Shown here: piece after piece, positions 18,224 through 26,597 of the stretch
How positions within the stretch are numbered: the first letter of the stretch is position 1
How the letters are laid out: each line of letters opens with the position of its first letter
NCBI GenBank assembly: GCA_028282595.1
Contig: JANQHQ010000020.1
Location: 1-64,000 of the forward strand
Source of the DNA: Chlorobium sp.
Lineage (GTDB): Bacteria > Bacteroidota > Chlorobiia > Chlorobiales > Chlorobiaceae
Direction: 5' to 3'
Length of the DNA: 64,000 bases
Made by a program: the position numbers and the translations under genes
Notes under the pieces: generated by a model
Seen by the model: the letters and a program-made list of their open reading frames with translations, nothing else
Told to the model about the DNA's origin: nothing
Databases searched by the model: none

Positions 18224-19501
18224 TCACTTCCCCTTCTTCCCTTCCAGGGGCGGACAGCCGCCGCGGGAGGCGTACTGGATGTACTTGCCGTCGTCGAACG
18301 GCACCAGATCGATCTTGCCGTAGGGGTTCTTCCTGTTGAGCCACTTGATGAAATCGCTGTGGATCCATTTCCCGAAACCCCCTTCGAACGCTCCTCCGTC
18401 GGGATACATGGCGATGAACTTTTTGAATAGCTCGTTGGTGAAGAGCGACTCCTCTCCCCCGGGCTTCCAGGTCGGGGTTCCCTTCTCGCATGCCCCGGAA
18501 TCGAGATCGGCCAGGCTGCACAGTTCGTTTTTCTTCGTCAGGTAACCGCAATGGCTTCCATGCTCGACATTGGCCACGACGGCCCATGAATCGCTTCCTT
18601 CCGGCGATTCCTGCGTGAATTCCGTCTCAACACCGGGATCTCCCGACCATGCCGGCGGCGTCGAGTCCTCGAGACAGGCGCTGTCGCACTCTCCGACGAT
18701 CATGAGGATGGGCATCTGTCGTTCGGCAAGTTCTCGCCGGTACAGCTCCATACCCGGCCCGATGAGAGGAATCTTCTGGTCCACGGGAGAAAGCTGTACC
18801 AGCCCGACGGGGTTGGCCCTCTCCTCCGGCGCCCAGCGGGACATGCGCTCGGAATAGTTGGGAAACAGCTCGCGGTCGTAAATGACCGGATCGAACGGCC
18901 GGCAGGTTTCCTTTCCTATCCGCTGCATGGTCTCGAATCCGGTCGCGGGAACCTGGGCGTGCGCGCCGCCGACGGAATGTCCGGCAAAAACGACATTGTT
19001 CGAACGCATGAAACGCGATGCCTCGATATCCTCCGGTTTGTAGATCGCCGTCCCTGCATATTTGGATTCCGCCTTGTAAAACTCGTCGGTCACTCCGTAC
19101 TTGATCAGATAGGAAGCGGCCGCGTAGGCTTCCTGCCCGACCCTGGGATTGCCGCCGAAGTCCGTCCACGGAATCCCCTGGGCCTGGATGTGCGTGGCCG
19201 TCACAAAGGCCATCGCCCAGTTCTTCTCGACAATGGCTCTCGAATAATTGTAGTAGTAGGAAGGGTGCACGCCGAAAAGCGGATTGTCGTTCACAAGCGA
19301 ACCGAGAATCTTTTTCGGGTAGTACAGAAGATCGACGCCGATGAGAAAACCGTGATTGAACATCACCAAGCCGTTCGCCTGCCGGTCTCTCGGGTAAAAA
19401 ATCTCTATGGCCACTTCGACGAACTGCGGAATCGAATGATCGTACTGAATCCAGATGTGAACATGGTCGAAACAGTAGTCGTTGATGCAGATAGGTTTCA
19501 T
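18224..19501 (-). CDS. Alpha/beta-hydrolase family protein
   Basis: The 425-aa protein shows a nucleophile elbow GHSVGG (Ser at its centre), an upstream oxyanion-hole-like NHGF, and a late VEHGSHCGY that may supply the catalytic His. No signal peptide is evident, so it is probably cytosolic. It resembles dienelactone-hydrolase or chlorophyllase/lipase-like proteins, but the substrate cannot be read from sequence. It is the gene next downstream of a Nif11-type RiPP precursor (125-bp gap), so a role in peptide processing or tailoring is possible but unproven. A MITE-like repeat and then a terminator follow. Confidence 0.8.
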   Translation of the reverse strand: MKPICINDYCFDHVHIWIQYDHSIPQFVEVAIEIFYPRDRQANGLVMFNHGFLIGVDLLYYPKKILGSLVNDNPLFGVHPSYYYNYSRAIVEKNWAMAFVTATHIQAQGIPWTDFGGNPRVGQEAYAAASYLIKYGVTDEFYKAESKYAGTAIYKPEDIEASRFMRSNNVVFAGHSVGGAHAQVPATGFETMQRIGKETCRPFDPVIYDRELFPNYSERMSRWAPEERANPVGLVQLSPVDQKIPLIGPGMELYRRELAERQMPILMIVGECDSACLEDSTPPAWSGDPGVETEFTQESPEGSDSWAVVANVEHGSHCGYLTKKNELCSLADLDSGACEKGTPTWKPGGEESLFTNELFKKFIAMYPDGGAFEGGFGKWIHSDFIKWLNRKNPYGKIDLVPFDDGKYIQYASRGGCPPLEGKKGK

Positions 19502-19626
19502 GGCGGATGGGGGTAAAGGGTTTTATGAAACACAAAAAGCATGCGCCGCTTTTCGCCGGAGAACACTTCGCCGGGAGGCCGGAACGCTCTCCGGCCGGAG
19601 AGAGCCTGAAACACCCGGGTGAACGA

Positions 19627-19890
19627 TCAGTGCCATAGCCCTCCGCCGCATTTGCGGCCTTTGTAGGAGCCCCCGCTCTCCCCGGTATCACAGAACCAGC
19701 CGGGCAGTTGTCCCAGGGCTGCGGGAGTGAGCGCGGAGCGCGCCTCGTCGAGTTCCGCCTCGTTGAATTCGAAACCCTCGCGGGTGACAAGCTCCGAACG
19801 AAACCGTTCGAGTTCGGTGACGAGCGCGTGACGAAATGCGTCGTCGGATGTGATTTTGTCGAGAAACGCTTTTGCTGATGCTACCGACAT
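19627..19890 (-). CDS. Nif11-type leader peptide, RiPP precursor
   Basis: The 87-aa product begins MSVASAKAFLDKITSDDAF and continues with a charged helix and the FEFNEAELDEA pattern typical of the Nif11 leader domain (about residues 1-60). The leader is followed by GQLPG and a short Gly-rich core of about 23 residues with two Cys (WFCDTG and RKCGGG), Ser/Thr and Tyr. Nif11 leaders guide RiPP enzymes such as LanM-type cyclases to the core. A good AAGGAG site precedes the ATG. No lanthionine synthetase or other recognised Nif11 maturase lies nearby, so the modifying enzyme is probably encoded elsewhere. Confidence 0.82.
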   Translation of the reverse strand: MSVASAKAFLDKITSDDAFRHALVTELERFRSELVTREGFEFNEAELDEARSALTPAALGQLPGWFCDTGESGGSYKGRKCGGGLWH

Positions 19891-20002
19891 GACCGTGCTC
19901 CTTGTCTGATAATGACTCCGGGCGGCTCTTCAACCCGGCAAAACAGAGCCATTTCAATATCCGCAAAAAAAACCGTAGTTCCCAGCGCGGGGCGGGGGAA
20001 GA

Positions 20003-20872
20003 TCAACGTCCGAAGACATGGGAATCGCTTTCCTGCGAGGGGCCCGCGAAAAGCTTGAATCCGACGGTGCTGGTCATCGAATGCACCGCGCAGTTGATCT
20101 TTCCGATAAAGAGATCCAGATCGGTAACCTGGAACTTTTTTTCGGAAGCCGTCTGCTCCATGAACTCGAGAAACTGATGGTAACGCATGTCCCCGATCCT
20201 CGACGACCACGACTCGTCCGAAATTCTGAACGAGCAGAGCGGTTCGCTGATCATGTAGAGATCCCCCAGGCCGAGCAGTTGCATCCAGAACTCGAGGTCG
20301 ATCGTGTAGGGCACCCTCGCACTGTATCCGCTGGTACGGGAAAGAAGAGCCGACGGATAGAGGCCGCAGACCGGTTCGCCGAGAATGTTCGTTCCCATGC
20401 GGATCAGTTTCCTCGTCACGCCCACCGCATCGTGCCGTCCCCCCTCGATCAGGTTGACTTTCTTGATGAGCGGCTTGCCCTCCGGATCGATGATCGTCCG
20501 TTGGCTGCAGACGAGGCTGACACCCGTTCCGGCGCGGCTCTCGAAAATCTCGACCTGCCGTTCGAGGCATTCCGGACCGAGCACGTCGTCCCCGCAGATG
20601 AGCTTTACATATCGCCCCCGGACATCGCTGACGGCTTTGTTCCAGTTCCCTTCCGGCCCGAGATTCCGGCTGTTGCGAAACACCCGGAGCCTGGGATCGC
20701 TGAAGGACCGCACGATATCGAACGAGGCGTCCGTCGAGTTGTCGTCGTAAACCAGAAGCTCGAAATTGGTGTAGGTCTGGGAGAGTATCGACTGGATCGT
20801 CTCACCGATAAACCTCTCGTTGTTGTACATGGGGACGGTCACCGTCACCAGCGGCTTGCCGTTGTTTCTCAT
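20003..20872 (-). CDS. Family 2 glycosyltransferase
   Basis: The 289-aa protein has the GT-A fold signature: VTVPMYNNERFIGETI at the N-terminus, a SQTYTNFELLVYDDNSTD segment with the nucleotide-sugar-binding acidic motif, and LICGDDVLGPE as the DXD-like metal site. There is no membrane anchor. Such enzymes move a sugar from a nucleotide donor to a lipid, polysaccharide or protein acceptor. Its Shine-Dalgarno (AAGAGGG) is immediately followed upstream by the copy C MITE-like repeat, so its original promoter may have been displaced. The Nif11 peptide gene lies 112 bp downstream. Confidence 0.88.
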   Translation of the reverse strand: MRNNGKPLVTVTVPMYNNERFIGETIQSILSQTYTNFELLVYDDNSTDASFDIVRSFSDPRLRVFRNSRNLGPEGNWNKAVSDVRGRYVKLICGDDVLGPECLERQVEIFESRAGTGVSLVCSQRTIIDPEGKPLIKKVNLIEGGRHDAVGVTRKLIRMGTNILGEPVCGLYPSALLSRTSGYSARVPYTIDLEFWMQLLGLGDLYMISEPLCSFRISDESWSSRIGDMRYHQFLEFMEQTASEKKFQVTDLDLFIGKINCAVHSMTSTVGFKLFAGPSQESDSHVFGR

Positions 20873-20887
20873 ATCTTGCCCTCTTTA

Positions 20888-20997
20888 GGGCACCTCCATT
20901 AATTTGTTGCGCGGCCCGAATACTTCGTTGTCCCGACCTTGTCGGGACTCCGTCCGCCTTGTCTTCAGCTCGCTCACGACAAGTAATAGAGATGCCC
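20888..20997. repeat. MITE-like element, copy C (110 bp)
   Basis: The ends are GGGCACCTCCATTA and TAATAGAGATGCCC, flanked by identical TTTA on both sides (20884-20887 and 20998-21001). It holds one CCCGAC..GTCGGG palindrome, and the CCCGAT..ATCGGG block of the longer copies is missing. It fills nearly all of the gap between the pentapeptide gene stop (21005) and the glycosyltransferase start (20872). Confidence 0.87.
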
Positions 20998-21004
20998 TTT
21001 ACTG

Positions 21005-22258
21005 TCATTTCCGTTTTGCAGGAACCGCCGCCCGGTAAACGGCCTCGTGCTTTTCCGCCCATTCGGGGGTTGCGTTTTTTCCTGTCTGTAGGACCGTCCG
21101 GGAATCGACCTTCACTCCTCCGATCTTCGTCCAGCTCAGGTTCGCCCTCCAGAGATAGGCGCCGCAGAGATCCGCGCCGCGCAGATCGGCCCCGGTCAGA
21201 TCCGCCTCCCGAAGATTCGCACCCCTGAGATCGGCCCGGCGCAGATCGGCATCGCTCAGATCGGCCCCTTTCAAAAGCGCCTCCGAGAGATCAGCATCCC
21301 TCAGGTCGGCACCGTCGAGTATTTTCCTGTTGAGTTTCGAACCGGAAAGACGCACCGCCGTTCCGGGACTTTTTGCCCTCATCTCGTTCCACCCCTTCGG
21401 GTCTTTCACCAGCAGTTCACGCTGATGCACGTCGTAGGACAGTTCCGCGGCCTGCTCACGCGTCACGCCGAAACGGATTTTCTGTTGCACCGGATTTACA
21501 GGCCACGCTTCCCGGTCCATCTTCAATTTTCCCGGGGCGGACTCTTCCGCGGCGGCAACGCGCCCGGCCGCCTCGTTCCCCGGAGCGGTTTCGACGAATA
21601 CCGCCTCATGCTTTTCCGCCCATGCGCGGGAGGCTTTTTTGCCGCTCCGGAGCACCGTGACCGCCGATACGGCAACACCCGAAAGATTGGCTCCGTCGAG
21701 ATCGGCCCTCCAGAGATAGGCTCCGGCAAGATCACTGCCGGCGAGATCGGCCGAACGGAGATCGGCCGCCCTGAAATCGACGCCGCGGAAACTCGCGTCA
21801 CGAAGCAGGGCTCCGTTGAGATCGGCCTCCCTGAGGATCGCACCGTCCAGAACAGCTCCCCTCAGATCCGCCCCGGCAAGGCCGGACTCCTCCATATCCG
21901 CTCCCGGCAGTGAAGCGCCCCGCATGTCGGCGTCGAAGAGAAGGGCTTTCACGAAGCGCGCGCTGTCGAGGAGCGCGCCGCGCAGGTCGGCGTCGCTCAG
22001 GTCCGACCCTTCCATGTCGCACCCCCGGAGATCGGTGTCGCGCAGATCGATCCCCCGGAGATTCGCTCCTCTGAGACGGACGCCGCTGAGGTCGAAACGC
22101 CGGGCGGGCTCGGTTTTCTTCATGCGGTTCCACTCCTCCACGCCCTTTCCGAGCAGGGCACGAGACGCCTCGTCAAATGCGTGTGCATCGGCGCCGTACA
22201 ATACCGGCATGACCGAGGCGATGCAACAGGCAACCGCTATCTTCACTCGCTTTCTCAT
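21005..22258 (-). CDS. Secreted pentapeptide-repeat protein with two repeat blocks
   Basis: The 417-aa product has a signal peptide (MRKRVKIAVACC to GADAHA). It then has two long runs of A(D/N)LXX pentapeptides, the quadrilateral beta-helix repeat. Each block is followed by a similar module (AYLWRADL to WAEKHEAVF; AYLWRANL to WAEKHEAVY), so the protein is an internal duplication. Each block is also introduced by an EWNRMK/GWNEMR-like helix. The location should be periplasmic; function is unknown. ATG at 22258 overlaps the upstream gene's TGA (ATGA), indicating translational coupling; the frame is open further upstream, but those residues overlap that gene. Confidence 0.85.
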   Translation of the reverse strand: MRKRVKIAVACCIASVMPVLYGADAHAFDEASRALLGKGVEEWNRMKKTEPARRFDLSGVRLRGANLRGIDLRDTDLRGCDMEGSDLSDADLRGALLDSARFVKALLFDADMRGASLPGADMEESGLAGADLRGAVLDGAILREADLNGALLRDASFRGVDFRAADLRSADLAGSDLAGAYLWRADLDGANLSGVAVSAVTVLRSGKKASRAWAEKHEAVFVETAPGNEAAGRVAAAEESAPGKLKMDREAWPVNPVQQKIRFGVTREQAAELSYDVHQRELLVKDPKGWNEMRAKSPGTAVRLSGSKLNRKILDGADLRDADLSEALLKGADLSDADLRRADLRGANLREADLTGADLRGADLCGAYLWRANLSWTKIGGVKVDSRTVLQTGKNATPEWAEKHEAVYRAAVPAKRK

Positions 22259-23577
22259 CGCTCCCCTTTTTGAGATCGTTCCTGCCGGAACGACTTTTTC
22301 AGATTGATCCTCGAATAGTACACCGCCCCGCCGAAAACCACGCCGGCTATGGACAGAAGGAGCCGGTTCTCGAGAAAAAACGCCAGCAGCACGGTTGTCG
22401 CCGAAAGAAGCGCGACCGTGAGCTGGCGGAAAGCCGCGGCAAAATTTTCGGCGGGCAGGAGACGGGAAAGCGCCCGGTCGGAACGGAGCAGGTCGAGGGA
22501 ACCGCCCGAACGCACGATGGCGGGAATGACGATGTAGACCATCCCCGTGAAGGAAAAGGTTATCCACCCCAGAAGAGCCGCATGGGTGTGGGAGTGGTAG
22601 ATCCACATCATTCCTTCCCTGATCGGGGGCTCGGAACCGAAAGGCCTGAAAAAGTAGATGTTCATGATCCCGTAGGCGCTCGTCGCCAGAAGCATCGCAA
22701 GGCCGGAAAGCAGAAAAGCGAGAGCCGGATGGCGGAAACCGGTCGTGAAAAACCGGTAGAGATAGCGCGCGAAACCCAGGAGGAGAGCGATGACCCCGAT
22801 CGTGAGCAGGTGACTAACAAGCATCATGCCGGTATAGTTCCCCACAAGGATCACGATCAGAAACACGAGCACCCCGCCGACGAATATGTAGAACCAGATG
22901 CTGAAAAACTGTCTGATGAGCTCTTTTTTCGGCGACCGGCTCCATGCGTAGGCGTAGAGAAACCCCATGACGCTGATGCTCAGGGGAAAGGAGGAACCGA
23001 GAAAGTAGGCCGACTGGGTCACGAAAAACGGTATGAGTCCGGTATCCGGAAAGGCCTCTTTCAGTCCGAGTGTGAAGAGTCCGAGATTGGCGTTCAAGAG
23101 AAAGATCACGTCGAAGATATAGTAGCGAACGGAAACCTCCTTCCACATTCTCCTGAAGGAAAGCACCGCGGCAATCTCCCTCAGGGGAGAGAGAACGATC
23201 AGCATCAGGAGAAGACCCGCAAGGGCTTTCAACAGGGGCCATTGCAGATAGACGGCCAGGGAGACCATGACGACGGCAAGAAGGACCCCGTAGATATAAC
23301 GCATCTGCCTGCCGGTGTCGACGGCGAGTTCGGGGTAGATCGCCGAGGTCAGGTAGCGGTTGAACAGCAGGATGGCCAGATTGCCGAAACCGGTGAAAAA
23401 CACGTACGGGTGCAGGGTGTTGAGGAACTCACTGCCCGTCCAGGCACCGGCCGCTCCGAGAAAAACCGCAAGGGTTATGATCAGGACCGAAACGGACAGA
23501 AAGATACGGGCGATCGCATCGAGCTCTATGTCGAGTCCTTTCTTTTTAACGCTTTCCAAAACGGTGGTGTTTTGCAA
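22255..23577 (-). CDS. Polytopic membrane protein, heme-copper-oxidase subunit I/NnrS-like
   Basis: The 440-aa product has about twelve hydrophobic segments. The motif HSHTHAALLGWITF in the last third recalls the H-x-H helix of cbb3/NorB-type oxidase subunits and NnrS-like proteins that bind heme, and there is an early LHPYVFFTGFGN. The full set of oxidase histidines was not located, so catalytic oxidase function is not claimed. It overlaps doxX at its start (32 nt) and the pentapeptide gene at its stop (ATGA), making a tight three-gene operon. Confidence 0.65.
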   Translation of the reverse strand: MQNTTVLESVKKKGLDIELDAIARIFLSVSVLIITLAVFLGAAGAWTGSEFLNTLHPYVFFTGFGNLAILLFNRYLTSAIYPELAVDTGRQMRYIYGVLLAVVMVSLAVYLQWPLLKALAGLLLMLIVLSPLREIAAVLSFRRMWKEVSVRYYIFDVIFLLNANLGLFTLGLKEAFPDTGLIPFFVTQSAYFLGSSFPLSISVMGFLYAYAWSRSPKKELIRQFFSIWFYIFVGGVLVFLIVILVGNYTGMMLVSHLLTIGVIALLLGFARYLYRFFTTGFRHPALAFLLSGLAMLLATSAYGIMNIYFFRPFGSEPPIREGMMWIYHSHTHAALLGWITFSFTGMVYIVIPAIVRSGGSLDLLRSDRALSRLLPAENFAAAFRQLTVALLSATTVLLAFFLENRLLLSIAGVVFGGAVYYSRINLKKSFRQERSQKGER

Positions 23578-23950
23578 GTTCCGTGTACGCTATCAGGGAA
23601 ACCCCTATCAGGGATACGTTGAGGGTCAGCGGGTTGAACGGGAGCGTGAAGAGATCCGGCTGAAACACCGCAACGTATATCAGCAGTATCAGTAAAGCTA
23701 TGATATTCAGCAGGAAGACCCAACTCCGGAATGTGAAGAGCAGCACGATCCCGAAAAGGATTTCACCGTAGCCCATCCATGTCAGGAGGGAGCAGGCGAG
23801 CTCGTACACCCCGACCACATGACTGAGTAGTTCGATCTCGCCGGGACTCTGGCAGGCGATCTTCGGGACCGCGCCCTGATAGATCCAGGAAAAGGCCAGA
23901 ACGACCCTGGAGACGGCGAGAGCAGGAGTGTTCTCCTTCAGACTCTTCAT
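23546..23950 (-). CDS. DoxX-like membrane protein
   Basis: The 134-aa product has four hydrophobic segments with the DoxX-family arrangement (RVVLAFSWIYQGAVPK; GYGEILFGIVLLF; LLNIIALLILLIYVAVFQPDLF). DoxX relatives are small inner-membrane proteins linked to quinone or thiosulfate oxidation and redox stress, with few characterised cases. Start MKSLKEN at 23950 was chosen because the frame upstream (to 23980) has poor coding character. It is the first gene of the three-gene operon. A specific reaction is not assigned. Confidence 0.75.
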   Translation of the reverse strand: MKSLKENTPALAVSRVVLAFSWIYQGAVPKIACQSPGEIELLSHVVGVYELACSLLTWMGYGEILFGIVLLFTFRSWVFLLNIIALLILLIYVAVFQPDLFTLPFNPLTLNVSLIGVSLIAYTELAKHHRFGKR

Positions 23951-24034
23951 GACATCAAGGCAAAACGTTGAGCGGGACACCCGGGGACCGAAACCCGTAT
24001 GCGCTCAGGTTCGCGAACGCCCGGAAAGGGCAGC

Positions 24035-24063
24035 AAAAAAGGCGAACCGCGATTCGCCCTTTT
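24035..24063 (-). terminator. Rho-independent terminator downstream of the first phoU-like gene
   Basis: GGGCGAA and TTCGCC pair around a short loop, flanked by A and T runs; on the minus strand the stem ends in TTTTTT. It lies 38 bp after the PhoU-like stop. Confidence 0.75.
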
Positions 24064-24100
24064 CGATGTTTTGTCCCGGGAAACGGCTGTTCCCGCGTCG

Positions 24101-24850
24101 TCAGAGCAGCTTCCTCGCAATGTCGCAGGCGATGTCGGCCGACATTTTCACGTGCTCGACGACCGAGAGGATACCGGTGGAATTGGTGATATTCGGGTCG
24201 TCGACCTCGTCCTTCAGCTTCGAAACGGCTTTCTGGTAGATGCCTTCGATCTTTCCCATCATGTCGAGCGTTTCCTGGGCATGCTTGCTGTTACCGCTGG
24301 CGAACGCCTCGACGGCCTTTTTGATCATCTCCGCGGTATCGTCACCCATCGGCTTGAGATCGTACTCGTCCCTGTGCAGGATTTCAGGATTGCCGAGCGT
24401 TATGTACTCCGTCTTGTCGACGATGTTGAGCGCATACTGGCCGAGGGTTTCCAGCTTCTGCATTATCTCACGCGCGGTAGTGACGGTGTTGCGCTGCTCC
24501 TCCTCGAGATTCTGGAAATTGGCGTATGCCAGGCAGAGATACTCGACCTCGAACTTGCCCTTCTGGATGTACTCCTTGTCGAATTCGAAAGCCGACTGCG
24601 CGAGATCGATATTTTTCTTCGTCGAGGCACGAATGGCGAGCATCAGGTTGTTCTCGACGTTGGACGAAAGCTTCGTGAGTTTCTGCTTGAGGGTCTCCAT
24701 CTGCTCGTGCACCGGCCCTTCGGGCTTTGTCGCGAGATTGAACTTCGCAGGATCTATCTTGATCGTAAAGGCTTCGGGGCGACGGACCTTCTCTATACCT
24801 TTTTCCGTGTCGCCCGCGCCGCCGAAAATTTTACCCAGTAGTTTTGCCAT
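24101..24850 (-). CDS. PhoU-like protein (PhoU1)
   Basis: The 249-aa all-helical protein has PhoU-like three-helix bundles and the terminal ...SADIACDIARKLL helix. PhoU proteins modulate the Pst transporter and PhoR signalling, generally at the membrane face. It is separated from the pst operon by the strong terminator at 24942-24982, so it has its own transcript. It is more divergent than the second PhoU at 25032-25718; the N-terminal extension (MAKLLGKIFGGAGD) is unusual and might serve as a membrane-contact segment. Confidence 0.75.
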   Translation of the reverse strand: MAKLLGKIFGGAGDTEKGIEKVRRPEAFTIKIDPAKFNLATKPEGPVHEQMETLKQKLTKLSSNVENNLMLAIRASTKKNIDLAQSAFEFDKEYIQKGKFEVEYLCLAYANFQNLEEEQRNTVTTAREIMQKLETLGQYALNIVDKTEYITLGNPEILHRDEYDLKPMGDDTAEMIKKAVEAFASGNSKHAQETLDMMGKIEGIYQKAVSKLKDEVDDPNITNSTGILSVVEHVKMSADIACDIARKLL

Positions 24851-24941
24851 GGTTCGATGCGCACTATGCTGTTATTGAAAGAGAATAACCGGAAGTGCTG
24901 TCAATTTAGCTGTCAGGCGGGATCAAATCCAAGAAAAAAAG

Positions 24942-24982
24942 TGAAAAAGAGACTCCTCCGGGCTCGCCGCCCGGCAGGAGTC
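24942..24982 (-). terminator. Rho-independent terminator of the pst1 operon
   Basis: GACTCCTCCGGGC and GCCCGGCAGGAGTC form a long stem with a single bulged base. On the minus strand they are followed by CTCTTTTTCACTTTTTTT. It lies about 50 bp after the phoU stop. Confidence 0.85.
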
Positions 24983-25031
24983 CGAAGAGAGAATGCCGCG
25001 TGCACAACGCCATCGGAACGAAGGGGCGAGT

Positions 25032-25718
25032 TCAGTCCTTCAGAGACTGTATGAGCTTTTCGAAAGACCCCTCCGTATGGCGGACGATCTCGCCGGTAAC
25101 GAGGTAGAGCACCTCCCGCGCGATTCTGGTTGTGTGATCCCCGATGCGCTCGATATATCTCGATATGCTCATCGCGACGATATACTGGTTGGTATCCACA
25201 CCGGCCAGCTTGATCTCGGACGCCGCACGCTTGAATACCTCCCGGTGCATCGTGTCGAGCTGTTCGTCCATGAAGCACACCTCCTCGGCGAGCTTCCGGT
25301 CCTTGTTGACGAATGCCTGAATGGATTTCTGAACCATTTCTTTCGCGATGGCGCCCATCTCGCCGAAACGGAAATTCGCGATGAACTCCGAATCGACATC
25401 GGGTATGCGTTCGTAGATATGAACGGCGAGATCCCCGATTCTTTCGAGGTCGGTGTTGATCTTGAGAATCGTGATGATGGTCCGGAGATCTCTCGCCACC
25501 GGCTGCTGGAGCGCAAGGAAGATGAGGCACTGCTCTTCGAGCCTCACCTCGGAAGCGTCGATCTCGTCGTCAGCGAGCCTGACGTCTTGCAGTGTCCGGT
25601 CATCGGCGCTCAGGAGGGCTTTCAATGCGCCGTCGAAGTTCCTGAGCACCTTGTCCGAAATAATGATCAGGGATTTGGATAAATCCTTGATATGTTCGTG
25701 AACAGGTCTGTCCGCCAT
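25032..25718 (-). CDS. phoU: Phosphate transport regulator PhoU
   Basis: The 228-aa protein is of normal PhoU length, with the two repeated three-helix bundles and conserved metal-binding patterns DDEIDASEVRLEEQCL and RIGDLAVHIYER, then RYIERIGDHTTRIAREVLYL. PhoU represses the Pho regulon when phosphate is plentiful, acting between PstSCAB and the PhoR kinase. It is the last gene of a pstC-pstA-pstB-phoU operon, 12 bp downstream of pstB, and is followed by a strong terminator. Confidence 0.93.
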   Translation of the reverse strand: MADRPVHEHIKDLSKSLIIISDKVLRNFDGALKALLSADDRTLQDVRLADDEIDASEVRLEEQCLIFLALQQPVARDLRTIITILKINTDLERIGDLAVHIYERIPDVDSEFIANFRFGEMGAIAKEMVQKSIQAFVNKDRKLAEEVCFMDEQLDTMHREVFKRAASEIKLAGVDTNQYIVAMSISRYIERIGDHTTRIAREVLYLVTGEIVRHTEGSFEKLIQSLKD

Positions 25719-25730
25719 GGGTGTGTTTTT

Positions 25731-26591
25731 TTAGCTGAACCTTCCGGTAATATAGTCCTCCGTCACCTGATCCCTCGGGTTGGTGAAGAGATGTTTTGTC
25801 GGCGCGTACTCAACCAGGTCGCCTTCGTAGAAAAACATGGTATGGTCCGAAACGCGCGACGCCTGCTGCATGTTGTGCGTAACGATAAGTATAGTGTAGC
25901 TTCCGCGTAACTCTTCGATAAGATCCTCTATTTTCGCGGTCGCTTTCGGGTCGAGAGCCGATGTCGGCTCGTCGAGCAGCAGAATGTCCGGCTCCACGGC
26001 AAGCGCCCTGGCGACGCAGAGACGCTGCTGCTGTCCGCCGCTCAGGCCGAGGGCGTTCCTGTCGAGACGGTCGCTGACCTCGTCCCACAACACCGCTTTC
26101 CGCAGGCTTTTTTCAACGATCTCCGCAAGGATCTTCTTGTCGTTCACACCGTGCAGGCGGGGACCGTAGGCGATATTGTCGAAAATCGATTTCGGAAAGG
26201 GGTTCGGCTTCTGGAACACCATGCCGATTCTTTTGCGCAGCAGCACCTCGTCGGTATACTTCCCGTAGATATCCTCGCCCTCGAACATGAGCGTTCCGGT
26301 GGTATGACAGGAAGGAATCAGATCGTTCATCCGGTTGATGGCCCGGAGAAACGTGCTTTTTCCGCACCCGCTCGGGCCGATGATCGCCGTCACGTACTTC
26401 GAGAGGATATCGGCGTTGACTTTTTTGACCGCTTCGAAATCACCGTAGAAAATGGAGAAGTTCTTTGCAACGACATGCGGCGTACCGCCTTCCTTGAGAC
26501 GCTCCCGGTCGGGGGGCAGGAAAATCTCGCGCTTCGCGCCGCCCTGTGACGCCACCCCGGCGCTATCCTTTGATTCTGCAGTCATCTGCAT
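25731..26591 (-). CDS. pstB: Phosphate ABC transporter ATPase PstB (set 1)
   Basis: The 286-aa ATP-binding subunit powers high-affinity phosphate import. It carries Walker A GPSGCGKST, the ABC signature LSGGQQQRL, Walker B ILLLDEPTSALDP and the PstB-specific RMNDLIPSC and FQKPNPFPKSI. A 30-residue N-terminal extension precedes the NFSIFYGDFEAVK start of the ABC fold. It lies 6 bp downstream of pstA1 and 12 bp before phoU. It differs in sequence from the second PstB at 32172, so the two are not recent duplicates. Confidence 0.95.
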   Translation of the reverse strand: MQMTAESKDSAGVASQGGAKREIFLPPDRERLKEGGTPHVVAKNFSIFYGDFEAVKKVNADILSKYVTAIIGPSGCGKSTFLRAINRMNDLIPSCHTTGTLMFEGEDIYGKYTDEVLLRKRIGMVFQKPNPFPKSIFDNIAYGPRLHGVNDKKILAEIVEKSLRKAVLWDEVSDRLDRNALGLSGGQQQRLCVARALAVEPDILLLDEPTSALDPKATAKIEDLIEELRGSYTILIVTHNMQQASRVSDHTMFFYEGDLVEYAPTKHLFTNPRDQVTEDYITGRFS

Positions 26592-26597
26592 CGTTGT

